A model generated the notes under the pieces. The model worked only from the letters and a program-made list of their open reading frames with translations, was not told where the DNA came from and did not search any database. A stretch of DNA of 64,000 nucleotides, taken from the NCBI GenBank assembly GCA_028564675.1, contig JAOVVO010000059.1:124001-188000 (forward strand), read 5' to 3'. The translations under genes were made by a program, and so were the position numbers. This DNA is from Onchocerca lupi. Lineage: Eukaryota; Nematoda; Chromadorea; Rhabditida; Onchocercidae. Shown in pieces: positions 24,260-36,600 of this stretch. Within the stretch, counting starts at the first letter, position 1; every line of letters starts with the position of its first letter.

Positions 24260-25190
24260 ATCATACTGGAAATGAAATTTTTTTGGAATTTAATTGAATG
24301 CTTACTACCGTTTGAAATACATTCTACTTCGTTTGTTGTTTTTTTTCTTTAAATTGATTTGTTTATATATTTATTTATTCATCATCAATTTCACATCCCA
24401 GTTAGACAAATTTCATTGTAAATAATTTTTTACAATTTCTATTGGGTTTAAATTTATCTCAAAATATTCTCTTTTTCATCAAGAATTAATCAATAAATTG
24501 TTTAAAATTTATTTTTTATTGTCAACAATTTTTACAATCCATATTTATTTATTGACATGATATACATGGACAAAGTTTGATGAAATGTACATCTAAGCTC
24601 GAAATGAAATGCTCGATCAGAAAACTTTTTTTTTCTTTCAAATTTATCATGATAAATTCATTTTCGTTCAATATATTTTTGCTAGCATTTGATCGTGAAA
24701 TAAGCGATTTCAATTTTCAAACAAATTTAAACGAATTCGCTTCAAACAGAAAAAAAATTGAACTTACTGCTGTTTCATAAAAAATTTTAGAAAAAAAAAT
24801 CGAAGTTTTTTAAAGAATTTAGTATGTTGTAGGAAACAACATTTGTTAAAGATAGTTTTAAGAATGAGTAAATTTTTTTTTTTAAATCGAAAGAGTTTAA
24901 ATTTTTTTTTTTTAAATCAGTAATGAAAAAAAGCAGAAAAAAAAAAAAAGAAAAGAGGACTGAATTTATTTGTTACGAAAAGATGTAAATTATCTTGTAC
25001 ATTTAAGCTTGTTCATCGAACTAATTCATCAACACTATCAATTAAAATAGGTCATTAAATTTGATCTTATATTAGAAATTGAATTTTTGCTAACTCTAAC
25101 CTTTGATCTTTGACCTTGAGCGCAAATAAATATAAATAATTATAACACATAATTATAATCGCAAAATTTTGATATGATATAAAACACGAA
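24260..25190. other. Tail-to-tail gap between two convergent genes
   Basis: About 930 bases of AT-rich sequence between the stop of the secreted-protein gene and the stop of the ZIP-like gene on the other strand. An AATAAA at 24492-24497 may serve the former. No coding segment is seen. Confidence 0.6.
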
Positions 25191-28100
25191 TTAAAATTGT
25201 ATTTTATTAGCGTACAGTGACATGAAATAGATGAATGAAAGACCAATTAAAAGACCGGTACTTTGTAATACGGTAACAATTTTACTTTCCTGATAATTAT
25301 TATTGATCAAATCAGAGGTTGCTTCACGCATTTCAGGAATCTGAAAACAACAATATTGATCTAAATTAATTATTTTTTTTTTTTTTTTGAATAATTAGCT
25401 AATTAGCTTCTTTATTTATTTTTTTCCTTTTTAGTCAGTACGGAAGAATTAATTAACCTAAGTAAACCAATATCAATCTAAAAAATTGACAAATATTTTG
25501 CAAGGTTAAATTTTTTAATGACTTATTAAACCCACAATAATTGTCATTATCATCGTCATCATCATTTTTATCTCCGTTTAATCTTATCTTCATCAATTAA
25601 AAATTTAAAAACAAAATAACTTTTACCGCCTTTTTCACTTTTAACTTCTTACCGTTTTATCAAAATAATTTTTACCATTTTAAAAAATTCTCTTTTTTCA
25701 ATCTGATGAAACAGAAATTAAATTATATTTTGTTTTTTGTTTTCATACAGTTTTATACAATTAAAAAATTTGAAGAAAATCTGTCAAAATAACAAAATTT
25801 CTCAATTTTTAGCGATAAGAAATCAACATAATTGTTTATTTGCATTTTATGCAAATAAAAATAAGCATTGATTACAAAACTTATCCTTTCACTAATAAAA
25901 TGTAAAATGGCAAGAAAAATAAAATTACAATTTGAATTGCTATTATAAAAGTAACTTTTGAAATTTTTTCATTTATATATGCTCAAGAAATGACTAATTT
26001 TTATTTGAAATTTCAAATAATTCATTCTTTTGTTTCATTTTTATATTATTCATAATTTTTTGCCAAAATTTAAAAGATGAATTTTATGAAGTATATCTCG
26101 TTGAAAAATGTTTATCAAACGAAAGTTTAAATTTAAAAAATTTAACCGCCGTCAGAAAATTAAATTTACGATATAGTATAGAATTAATTATGTAATTAAT
26201 TATCATATCAATTGTAAAACTAACCAAAGTACCCAAGAAAACGTAAAGATACATTCCGGATGAAACAGCAAAAACGAATGTATCAGTACCTTCGCTATAA
26301 TCATCCAATAATGCTCCAATAGTGAAACCAAGATAACTTAGTGCTCCCGGTATTAAATTCAGTAATAGTGTTTTCTTGAGGCCTAATCCAGATTGAGCCA
26401 AAATAGCCAAAGTACCTAAAAATTAGCATTTAAAAATGGCTAAAAGAATATATAAATGTATAAAAAATGGATAAAATACATTTAAAAATGAATAAAAATA
26501 TAATAAAAGTATAACTTAAAAGTATAATTTAAGTTATATTTTGCCTTTAATCTGAAAAAGTATAACTTTAAAGTGTGACTTGAAAAACTTTTAAAACATA
26601 ATTTGAAAAAAGCAAAAAATAATTAAAATATAGATTAAATTTAGCTTAAGTATTATTTGAAATGAGCTTCTAACAATTTGGCTTGAAGAAAGCATTTACT
26701 AAAAAAAAAAAACAGGTCATAGGTCATTGGCTATCATTTTAGATATATCAAAATTACTGAAATATAAATCAAAAATACTGTAATACATTATTAAAATATA
26801 TTATTAAATTTAATTAAAACCATCAAAATACTTAAAATATATTGATTGAATTTAATTAAACCCATCAAAACATTCACCTAATTCTTGCGGAAATTGTTGT
26901 GCAATACATGCAGCACCGATACTAAGGCCACGACCTAGCGAATCCGCAAAAGCGACGCCGTTACTCATTCCGTCAACGAAGTTATTCGCAGAAGAGCCAA
27001 ATAAAATCATATAGGCGATACTGGGAATTTCCAATGCTTCCGGTTGAACTTCCATTTGCTCAACAACAGCTACAGATACGCTTATTTTAGCTCCTTCTCT
27101 TGTCTTAAAATTCATCCTTTAAACTTTGAAAAATAAACTTTTCAACTTATCTCTCTAATTTTCAAAAAAATATTGGACTTGACGAAAATTATTCTAACAA
27201 TTGATAATTTGACAAGAAGTATTTTAACAAGTGATAATTTAACAAGAAGTATATTTAAATTGTAATATGATTCCTGTATCTTCTTACTCTAAAATTCATC
27301 TTTTAAACTTTTCAACTTTTCTTCTCTTTCTAATTTTAAACAAAATATTAAATTTGGCAAAAATTACTTTGAAAAGTAAAAAAGTACGATAAAGACAATA
27401 AGAAAATAAAAGGAAAATACATAGATATGGTGGAAGACGATCAACGAATACTGAACTTAATAAATAAAAGAAATTCATTTATCAGATAGTATAAGTTTTT
27501 CAAATTTATTTAAAATGATATTTAAATTAATTAGTTGAATAATTTTGCTTCAATTGTATTATTTCACTCATCATTGATCTGAAATTTAATTTGAAACAAA
27601 ATGTGAAATATTTAAATCATACATGATTCATGGATTTTTGAGAAAGTGTTGGAGAAGTGGAATAAATTGTCGCAATTGGTTGCGGTACTTGTAATGAATT
27701 ATTATTTTCTATGCGATTTTCTGCGTCATCCAAGTGCATAATTACGGGAACATTTTTACGTGTTGAAAACTAGAAAAATTCTTTCATGAAACTACTTTTT
27801 ACATGCAATATTCAAAATTACTAAAATTCAAAAATTCAAAACAAAAGATTTTCAAAAAATTTCCGTTCAAAAATTGAATTAGTCTTTCAATTACTATAAA
27901 TTAAATAATACCGTTCTAGTAATAGCTGAATTAACTGCTGCGCTTTCGATCTCAGCCTGAAATTCATTTAATTTTTACCATAAAATTTAACTCCATTTGT
28001 GTAGAAAATAAATTAATTTACAAGAGCTGATTAATTTATGCAATTAAAAATAATATAAATTGCCAGTTCAAATCTTATAAATAAATCTTAAAAAGAAACC

Positions 28101-31100
28101 TGAATTTGCTCAATCTCATCTTTAGTATGAGAATTTTCACGATTTCTTGAATCGGTAAGTGTTGTTGTTAAACCCATTTTGTTGGTTTTTTTGATTTCCA
28201 TCATTTTCTGTGATTTTCGATGCTACAATATCATTTTTTATTTGTGAAAAAATTTAGAAAAAAATTGAAATTTCATGAAAATTAAATATAAAAAGGAATT
28301 TGAAGGAAATAAAGATCGTTTTTCTTATAAAAAAATTTTTTTTGATTTTCATAAAATTTATGACTATAGAGTGAAAATTTTTATCGATTATTGAATAAAA
28401 ATCTTTGAGGAAGTTTTTTCAAAATTTTTCTTCAAGAAAGTTTCCATTAGAAAGAATTTCTTTTTTTTTTTTAGGAAATTTCAATTTTTTGCAAATTTTT
28501 TCAAAATTTCAAACTTGATAGAAAGAAAATCGAAAACTAACACGTTTTATTTCCATTGCATATTTGAGTATTCTATCAATGGCAAAAAAGGCATACAATG
28601 ATCCAAGGATGATTAATGATTTTATTGATTGTTCATTTTCTGGTACCTCAAAAGCCTAAAAATTCGTTCCTTTTTTGATTAATCAAATTTCTGAATAGAA
28701 TTATTAGTTGGGGCAAAATTGGTGATAAATTAGAAATTAAAAATTATTCAAAAACTTGAAATTCGAAATTTTTACCCGTGGTAACATGATAAAAATGACG
28801 GAACCCGAAAGTGCACCAATACCGAGAGCTACCAGAAAGGTCATGATACGGTCGTAAAATTTTTTATTCAGCAACGGTACAAATAAAATGCATAATGGTG
28901 ATGCAAATGCTGAGATTGTTACAATTATCATACCAATACCCCATGCTATAATTTAATTAATTATTTTAAAATTTTCAAAATAATTTATCATTTTAATTTT
29001 TAAATTTTATTTTTTTTGCAATTTTCATTTGCAAAAATTTGATTTAATTTTAATTATTCAAATACCAATTTTAATTATGAAAGTTACATATTTTATGCGT
29101 AACATGTATAGATTTATATTGATTGTATTTTTTTTTCTTATAATTCTTAAAATTATCAGTTTTTTTTTTAAAAGAATTTTATCTCATTCAAGTTATTATT
29201 CTTTTATCTTTAATTTAACACTAATCTGAAATAGTGAAATAGTTAAAAGCTATATTAGTAGTAGGAAATATGAAAATCTAAAGAAAAAGTATGGCGCATG
29301 AAATCAATATATCAAATTATTATCAGTTTATCAGTAGAGAATATCAAGATATCACCAAAAACACAATACTTTGCCATGCTTCAGGTTTCTGTTCCATCGA
29401 ATGAGTATGATTGAGTGGATACGAATTCATCATTAATTGATCCATGAGAATAACAATGATCAGCTACAATTAAATAGCAATTCGAGAATTAGAATTGATC
29501 AGAATTTGATTAAATTGATCGAAATTGATTAAATTAATCGAAAGTGAAATTAATCAAAAATTGATCAATTCAATAGCAATTCGAGAATATTTTAGAGTCT
29601 AAAAACAGCCATTTTTTCTATAAAATGAACCAACCAAAGTTAAAAATTGAAACAACTTTGGTATTTTCTACTGTCAAGAAGTATTACAAATTAAATAAAT
29701 CAAACATCACAAATCAAAAATAACCTCGATTAAAATTTGCACAATAAAGCCAATCAATAAAATGATCAATATGGCACTTTCTTTTAGAAAAAACTTTAAA
29801 TTTTAATTTAATTTGAAATTACACTTAAAGATGTACATTAGTTCCAATATTTTCAAAATCACAAAAATTTAAAATATCTTAGTATTTAAGGACTTCTTTT
29901 CTTCTTTTCAAATGACAAAATAGAAGAAAGAATTTCATTATTAATTATTTCAATTTAGAAAAAAATTTCGTTCACAAATGAATTAAGTGATTGTGAAAAG
30001 ATTATTATTGATCATTGAAAAATACATGACCAAACTTTCATTAATTTATCGAAGTGAGGTGAAGGAAGGAGGGAATTCAATAAAAAAAATATTCAAAAAA
30101 GTTTCGAAAAAAAAATCGTTTAAATATTACTTAAATATTTAATTTAGAAGCATATAATTATACTTAACAATATTAATTAAATAATAATAGTAATTGGACT
30201 AATAATTAGATAGAAAGATAGACAGTTACAATTCATGCAACTTTTAATATTCATATGTAAATTTTTTCCCGAAACTTTTGATTTCTTGAAAATTTAAATT
30301 TGTTTACATAATTTTAGTATTATATAACCCGAAAATAGAACTGTTATTATAAATATTTTACGAAACGATGGGGCAATTAATTTTGAGAGAAATGATCAAT
30401 GATCAAAAAGATTGGCATTATATATTTCATGACAATAATATAAATATGACACACCTAATTTAATCTCGCTGATTTTTGACCTTTTCTCATGAAACTTGTA
30501 AAATACAGAATGCAAAATTTCCTATTGCTTCATAACATATTTACATGAAATAATAATAAAAAAAAAAATATATATATATATATATAAATAACTACAAAAC
30601 ATAAAAATTTATTTGCAAATGTATTCGAATTAATACATAGTTTTGTTTTTAAATATTTCATAATTTTCCGCAAAATTTCATTATTTTTTTTCTAGTATTT
30701 CGTAATTTTCAACAATATTTCATAATTTTTTCGAAATATTTCATAATTTCCCAAATTCTGAAACATTTACAAGAATATTTAATGCTTGATAGTAATTTGA
30801 TAATATACAAGAATAATCAAATGTTTATTTCAGAGAATTTTGAGTTAACATGACACGAATACTGTCATATTCTGCAAATTCCGCAAACATGATCTTTCTT
30901 ATTAGAAATTTTCATTTTATAAATACTAATTATACGACTAGCTGAACTAATCTAAATTAATAATAGTTTTATGGGAGCATAATTAGGTCGAAAACATTGG
31001 AAAAGAAGGATTATTATAAATTGTCCATCAATCAATAATTTAATAATTAACCACTAATTACTACATCATAAAGTATGATTGGAATCATAAATTAAAGTAA

Positions 31101-32313
31101 CAATGATCATTTGGACTTGGACAGCATAAAATTGATAATATGATTAGTTGGACTGGTCTAAATTATAAGATATGATCAGAATTATTAATTAAATTAACAA
31201 TAATCATTAGAATTGTTTTAAACTAATTATTATAATAAGCTATCCCATTAATTGATAATTTAGAATATTAATTATTGTTTTATTTTTATGATTTCAATCG
31301 TATCGGAATCATGAATTAAATCAACAATAATCTATCATAAATTAAATCAACAATAATAAAAAAAGAAATCAAAATTAAATCAACAATAATTCTTGTAATA
31401 GAAGCATAAAATTAACAGTATGATTAGCTGAACTGATCTAAATCATAAGATATGATCGAAAATTATAAATTAAATTAACAATGATTGCTGAATTGGAAAT
31501 ATAAAAATTTATTATTTCATTTCTAAATTTACAATCTTTGATCGCTTTTTATAAATAAAAAATGTATAATTCATTCTAGCAATATTTATAGTATGTCAGA
31601 GTAATGCAAATAAATGTTGAATAGTTTGAAATGATTTGTTGTAAAATAAATATTGTGCTTTCACGAATAGGAAAAAAAAAAAAAAAAAAAGAAAGTAACA
31701 AAGATCACATTTTATTCTTTCGTATTTTCAGAAATCAGTTTTAATTACGGATATATTTATCTTATTATTGTTGTTTTATTCAAAATTAAGATTGTAAAGT
31801 TAGTTGGATGATGAAAATGTAACAGAACGATTAAACTTTCAATTTCTAATAAATTTGAAATTTGAAAGAAATGGATATTTCGAATTTCTATCATTTTTTC
31901 AAATGCTAAAGATTTCACGAACCAAATAATTATAGTATAATAAAATAAGATTATTGATATGAATTTATCGATACAAATTAAATATGATAGGTTCTTTGTC
32001 AATTATTGATATATTAATTTGTAAAATCATTGATTTGTTGATGAAAAATGAAATGTGATAAGTATCTTTATAAATCAAATTTAGCAATATTTAATTTGGA
32101 AAGATCATTTCATATTTTCTTTCTAAATGATGATTACTCTGCTAAGTTCCCATCAATTGCAAAGTTTGATTTATAGTTCTCGCATTGAAATTTTTCAAAT
32201 TCTATATCTAGTGTCAAGTAATTGTCAACTTTTCAATAACCAAATATTCAACAATCAATAATCATCTAATTCCCTTACCTGTAATAGTATTCCAAATTCT
32301 GGGAATTTTTCAT
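25191..32313 (-). CDS. ZIP-family (SLC39) membrane protein, metal site degraded
   Basis: ZIP proteins import zinc or iron. Exons (minus): 28945-28776, 28655-28542, 28222-28100, 27956-27912, 27769-27623, 27103-26878, 26415-26225 and 25340-25191 are well supported; 29463-29370 is good; 29776-29725 and 32313-32279 are tentative. The full model is 448 residues. TM1-TM3 include TWGIGMIIVT, LVALGIGALSGS and SLYAFFAIDR; a long charged cytosolic loop follows; TM4 and TM5 are in exon 27103-26878, then LAQSGLGLKKTLLLNLI, a strong ZIP match, and a last helix ending NKIQF. The family's HNFxDG becomes NNFVDG (about residue 300), and HExPHExGD becomes QQFPQELGT (about 329-337), so most metal ligands are gone. 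The fold is intact, with no frameshift or stop. The usual His-rich loop is absent. It may be a non-transporting or regulatory paralogue (inference). Confidence 0.8.
30569..30586. repeat. (TA)n microsatellite
   Basis: Nine TA dinucleotides after an A-run, in the long tentative first intron of the ZIP-like gene. Confidence 0.9.
30930..31500. repeat. Decayed tandem repeat in the ZIP-gene 5' region
   Basis: A unit containing AGCATAAAATTAACAGTATG, ATTAGCTGAACTGATCTAAA and AATTAAATTAACAATGATCA recurs several times (clearest near 31060-31240 and 31400-31480, a partial copy near 30935) with much divergence. Confidence 0.65.
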
Positions 32314-33676
32314 TATTATTTCAGACCTTCAAAAAGAAAAGACATTAGAAATCATTTTTTTTTTTTTTTTCATTATTTCTAGAATGAACATAAAAATGGG
32401 AAATTCTTCACTTTGAACATTTTCGATGTTGTCTCATAAGACGCCGCAACCTGAAGATTCAAGTTTTTTTTTTTCTTTAACGGATTATATGAAACTGACC
32501 ACTTAATTTTATCATTAAAAAGCTTTGTCATATTTGTTGATCTAAAAGTCTAAAAAAAAAATAAGCTCTGATCAAAGCAATATTTTATTAATTGGCTTAA
32601 CTGATTGGACAAACTAAACAATAAAGGATGAATTAAAAGAATGGTAAACAGTAGTAATTATAAATAAAACTTATGATAATAATTAGATATTAGATGAATT
32701 TCTCGAAGTTTTACAAAGAGTTGTAATTGAAAATAAGCAACTATAAACTTTAAAACATATGGAAGCTAATTTTCAACCGAAAGTTACACCATAATAAAAC
32801 CTACTGCATTGTAACAGTAAGATTCATTGAATAAGCTATATTTTGAAACTGTAAACTGCATTTCAAGCACCTAATTTTTAGAAATTTCTGCCAACCCCTC
32901 CGATTCGCATTTTTAACTATTTTTTAAATAGAAATTTTAAACTTTTCTCAAAGAAATATCCCTCAGTTTCACAATATTAATAGCGCGATGAATTTTCACA
33001 CTGCTATTTTCCACTCATATTGTTGTGATCAAAAGCGATGAAACAAAAGAATAGTTGAAATATAAAGTTCTGAAGCATATAGTCCATGAACAATTGTGAG
33101 ATCTAAAAGCTATATATAAAAGACGACAAACTTCCCGTATAGAGCAAAACTCTCATTTGTTTTTAAAACAGATTAAAAACAAAATTTTAAATGAATTTGA
33201 AAATTGCAAACATATCAGAAAAAAACAATCAGTTTATGAAAATTTCAATTCAAAAATTAGTTTAATTATACTAACAATAAGTCTAGCCTTCTCGATTTGA
33301 AACAGACTAAAATTCAAGTTTTCGATTAAAGTTACGAATAAAATATATATGCAACTAAGAAGGCTAGAAAGTCTTGAATGATCTTATATTTGCACCGTAA
33401 CAATTACCCGCAATTATTCATCGCAAAGATCGTGAAAAATGGATATTCTACATAAAGAAAAAGGATTATTTATAGATATCTGCACGAAATTTCACATAAA
33501 GCTAAAATGACAAAAATTCAAAAACATTTCAAAATGAAATAATTTCTATGATTAAGAAATATCATTTTTAAATTTCTGATCTTTTATCAATAGGAATTTA
33601 GCAAAGAAACACTAAGGAATGCATTTCATACGAATCTATTCTACATTATGCACATAATTTTAGATAAAATTCCAGT
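32314..33676. other. Gap between the FANCI 3' end and the ZIP-like 5' end
   Basis: Both genes lie on the minus strand. About 1.4 kb of AT-rich sequence. One small stretch near 32395-32465 (minus: an acceptor CTTCAG, then frame LRRLMRQHRKCSK, then a GT donor) could be an extra 5' exon of the ZIP-like gene, since its phase fits the next piece. I could not confirm it. Confidence 0.4.
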
Positions 33677-36600
33677 TCATTTGCGTTTTTTATTTCTGCG
33701 ACGAAAACCTGCACCATTTTTGCGAGTATTATCATCATTATTGTTATATCTATAACTCGTATAACCTAAAAATCAATAATGATTAATGATTATTATGATG
33801 ATTATGATTATATATTCTCTATGAACAGGGAGTTCACTAGAGTTCAATTATCATAATATCATCACTTCAACATCTTATTTATCCATTCTGAAAGAATACA
33901 TTCAACAAGAATATCAAGAACTTCATGATATTTGCGAATAGCAAGAGCTTCGTGAATTTGTGAAAATTTGCTTTCAAATATGAAAATAAAGAAATACTGG
34001 AAATATTTCAAACATCACCTCGATCGTTAAAGTGACGCTCTTCACTTCCACCATGTATATTGTCTGCTGCCGATAATGGTGGTAAAGCTCCACGTCTTGG
34101 CTTTGGCCTAATAACTGATTTCCGTTCATTGTTTTGTTTCTTGTGACGTAATTGATTTTCTATTATCGCTGACATTGACCGATCTTTTATTATTCGCGTA
34201 CTGGCCTATAAATGAAGGTGAAGAAGTTATGATATTTGTTACTGAGAAATCAAATGAAGCAGATTTTAAATTATAGTCAATAAAAGGACTAATGTGGATA
34301 GAACCGTTCATTAAAGTTTATTTGTGTTTTAGAACAAGTAGGATGAAGCAATAATAATATGAAATAAAATTAAAAAAATTCCGCCTAAAACAAAGCAAAA
34401 GTTGTGGCTAAATTAAAATTTGAATAAATCATACCACAAAAATTGCATTCTGTTCAGATGTCTCTAAAAGGTTATCATTGATTGGTTCTTGAATTGTCCC
34501 ACTGTTTATATTAGAAATGCCTGAAAAATAAAGTCCATATTTTTGAATTTTATTTCATGAATTTTTCTAATATCACGCAATAAAAAATTTTTTGCCACTA
34601 GAAATATTCAAAAATGGCGCAAAATTTGTGGAATTTCTAGTGATCACATTTCGTAATTTCCCCCGTATGTATTTCCAAATCTAGCTCGCTACAGTTCTCA
34701 TACTGCCTCATCAAAATATGAAATGGATAAATAAATTATGGTAAAAAAATAAAGGACAGTGGTGTTTGCATTTAAAAGTGAGAGAAAATGCAGCTCAAGC
34801 CAAAAGATTAGCTGACTTTGATTTGTTATTTGAAAAATTTGGACGAAACAGCAAATTTGATATTGAGAAACTAGAAATCGACTAGCAAACACTTTAGTTC
34901 TGAATGCTTCATTAATATAAAAGTACAAAAATAAATAAATAAATAGATAAATAAAATGAATTGAAGAGAAAAGTGACATCAACGTTCGCCGATCGATCTT
35001 CACTGGTTTCTCAGATTTGCACAATAATATGGTGCACCGTCTCCAATATTTTGATTTCGATTCCACTCATGATAATTTCTTAAGAAATTTTATTTTGAAA
35101 CCATGATGGTTTTAATTTTGCGAGTATTTTCTCGAAAAAGCTTTCTTAAATTGTGTTCCACAGTATATTTGAGATACATTATCTATCCCGTATATCTATG
35201 TACATTCCTTGAATCTAAATATATTTCAATGAATGATTAGTTGCTACATTCCACATTTCTTTCAATATATCGCCAATTCATCCCTATTTCTTGATTCGGA
35301 TAGATTCCCAGAAATGATTTATTATGACTGAATTAAAAATCTGCATATTTCGCTCAAGATTTCGACTTCCTTTTTTCTTCTATGCCCAAATCCATTGTTG
35401 TTTGTAATTCCTTTCCATATTAGCATTAAGGTTATTTTTTCTCCACTTTTAACATGCGATTCATTTGTTATCTCAGCAATCTTCGATTTCTCACTGCTAT
35501 TATTTAATGTCTTCGCATGATTAATTTTTGACAATTCATTCTGTCCATTGCTGTTATGCATTTTACAAAGATGTTTTCAATAACAGTTTAAAATGTTTTT
35601 GAAATGTAGCTTTTGTCATTCCATTCCATTTCATATACTATTCGCTGATGTCCTAGAACAACAGTTTTGCTATAACTTCCAGCTAATACAGAAGCGAAAA
35701 TTCCAAGTCAATAAAAGAATTTAAAAATGCAAAAACTAAAAGGGAAAAAGAGAAAGTCAGTAGTTCTATAAACAACAAATCTACATCACGCATATAAAAA
35801 GACAAATGCAATGATTCGAAGACTGCCAGAATGCAGAAAATACACCTTTATGTAAATTTTTGTCCAGTCGTATCTACAATAATATGTTAATATGATAGTC
35901 TGTTAAAATTTCATTACCAATGTAAGGATAATAGATGACTTCAGTTGATCGACAGCGGAGAGAAACAGCAGTCTATATGCAACTTGCTATTAGTGCTTCA
36001 AATAATAAATGATGCATAAACGATTCAGAGAGGAATAAAGCATCAAAGACTATTTCACTTGAAAACAAGATAAAAATTGCGTAAAAGTGCAATTAAAGAA
36101 AGATATAGAAATTTAATATTTTTTTCTTTTTCTCACTAATCAGAAGTAAATACAACAGAATTTAAACACAACAGAACTTCAATTTAAAATAAATGAAATC
36201 CTTCAACTACATATACAAGACTTCGAATTTCGATAAAAAATTTGCAAATTTGAAGTTACTTTAAAAATAAGTTTAAAATTATGGAAATACATACCGATCA
36301 TTTTATTTGTTTCACATTCAGGATTTGAAACGGCGGGTGTTTGGACAGAACAATCGTTCATCTCTGCTGAAGCTAACCGTTGGTCAGAATCAGAAACAGC
36401 AGAAAGCTGCTCAAAGGACGGCTTATTATCTACCGTTTTCTCTCTTGCATCTTGATCCTGCAATGAAATGCGTTTGCAATTCCATTTACTTAAGTTGACT
36501 TTTAATGCAAAATAAGAATCGAATCCTCAAATTCTATTAACATTCTCCCAAATAGTTGGCAATCTTGAATTGAACAATACCATCAAATTATATCTATTTA

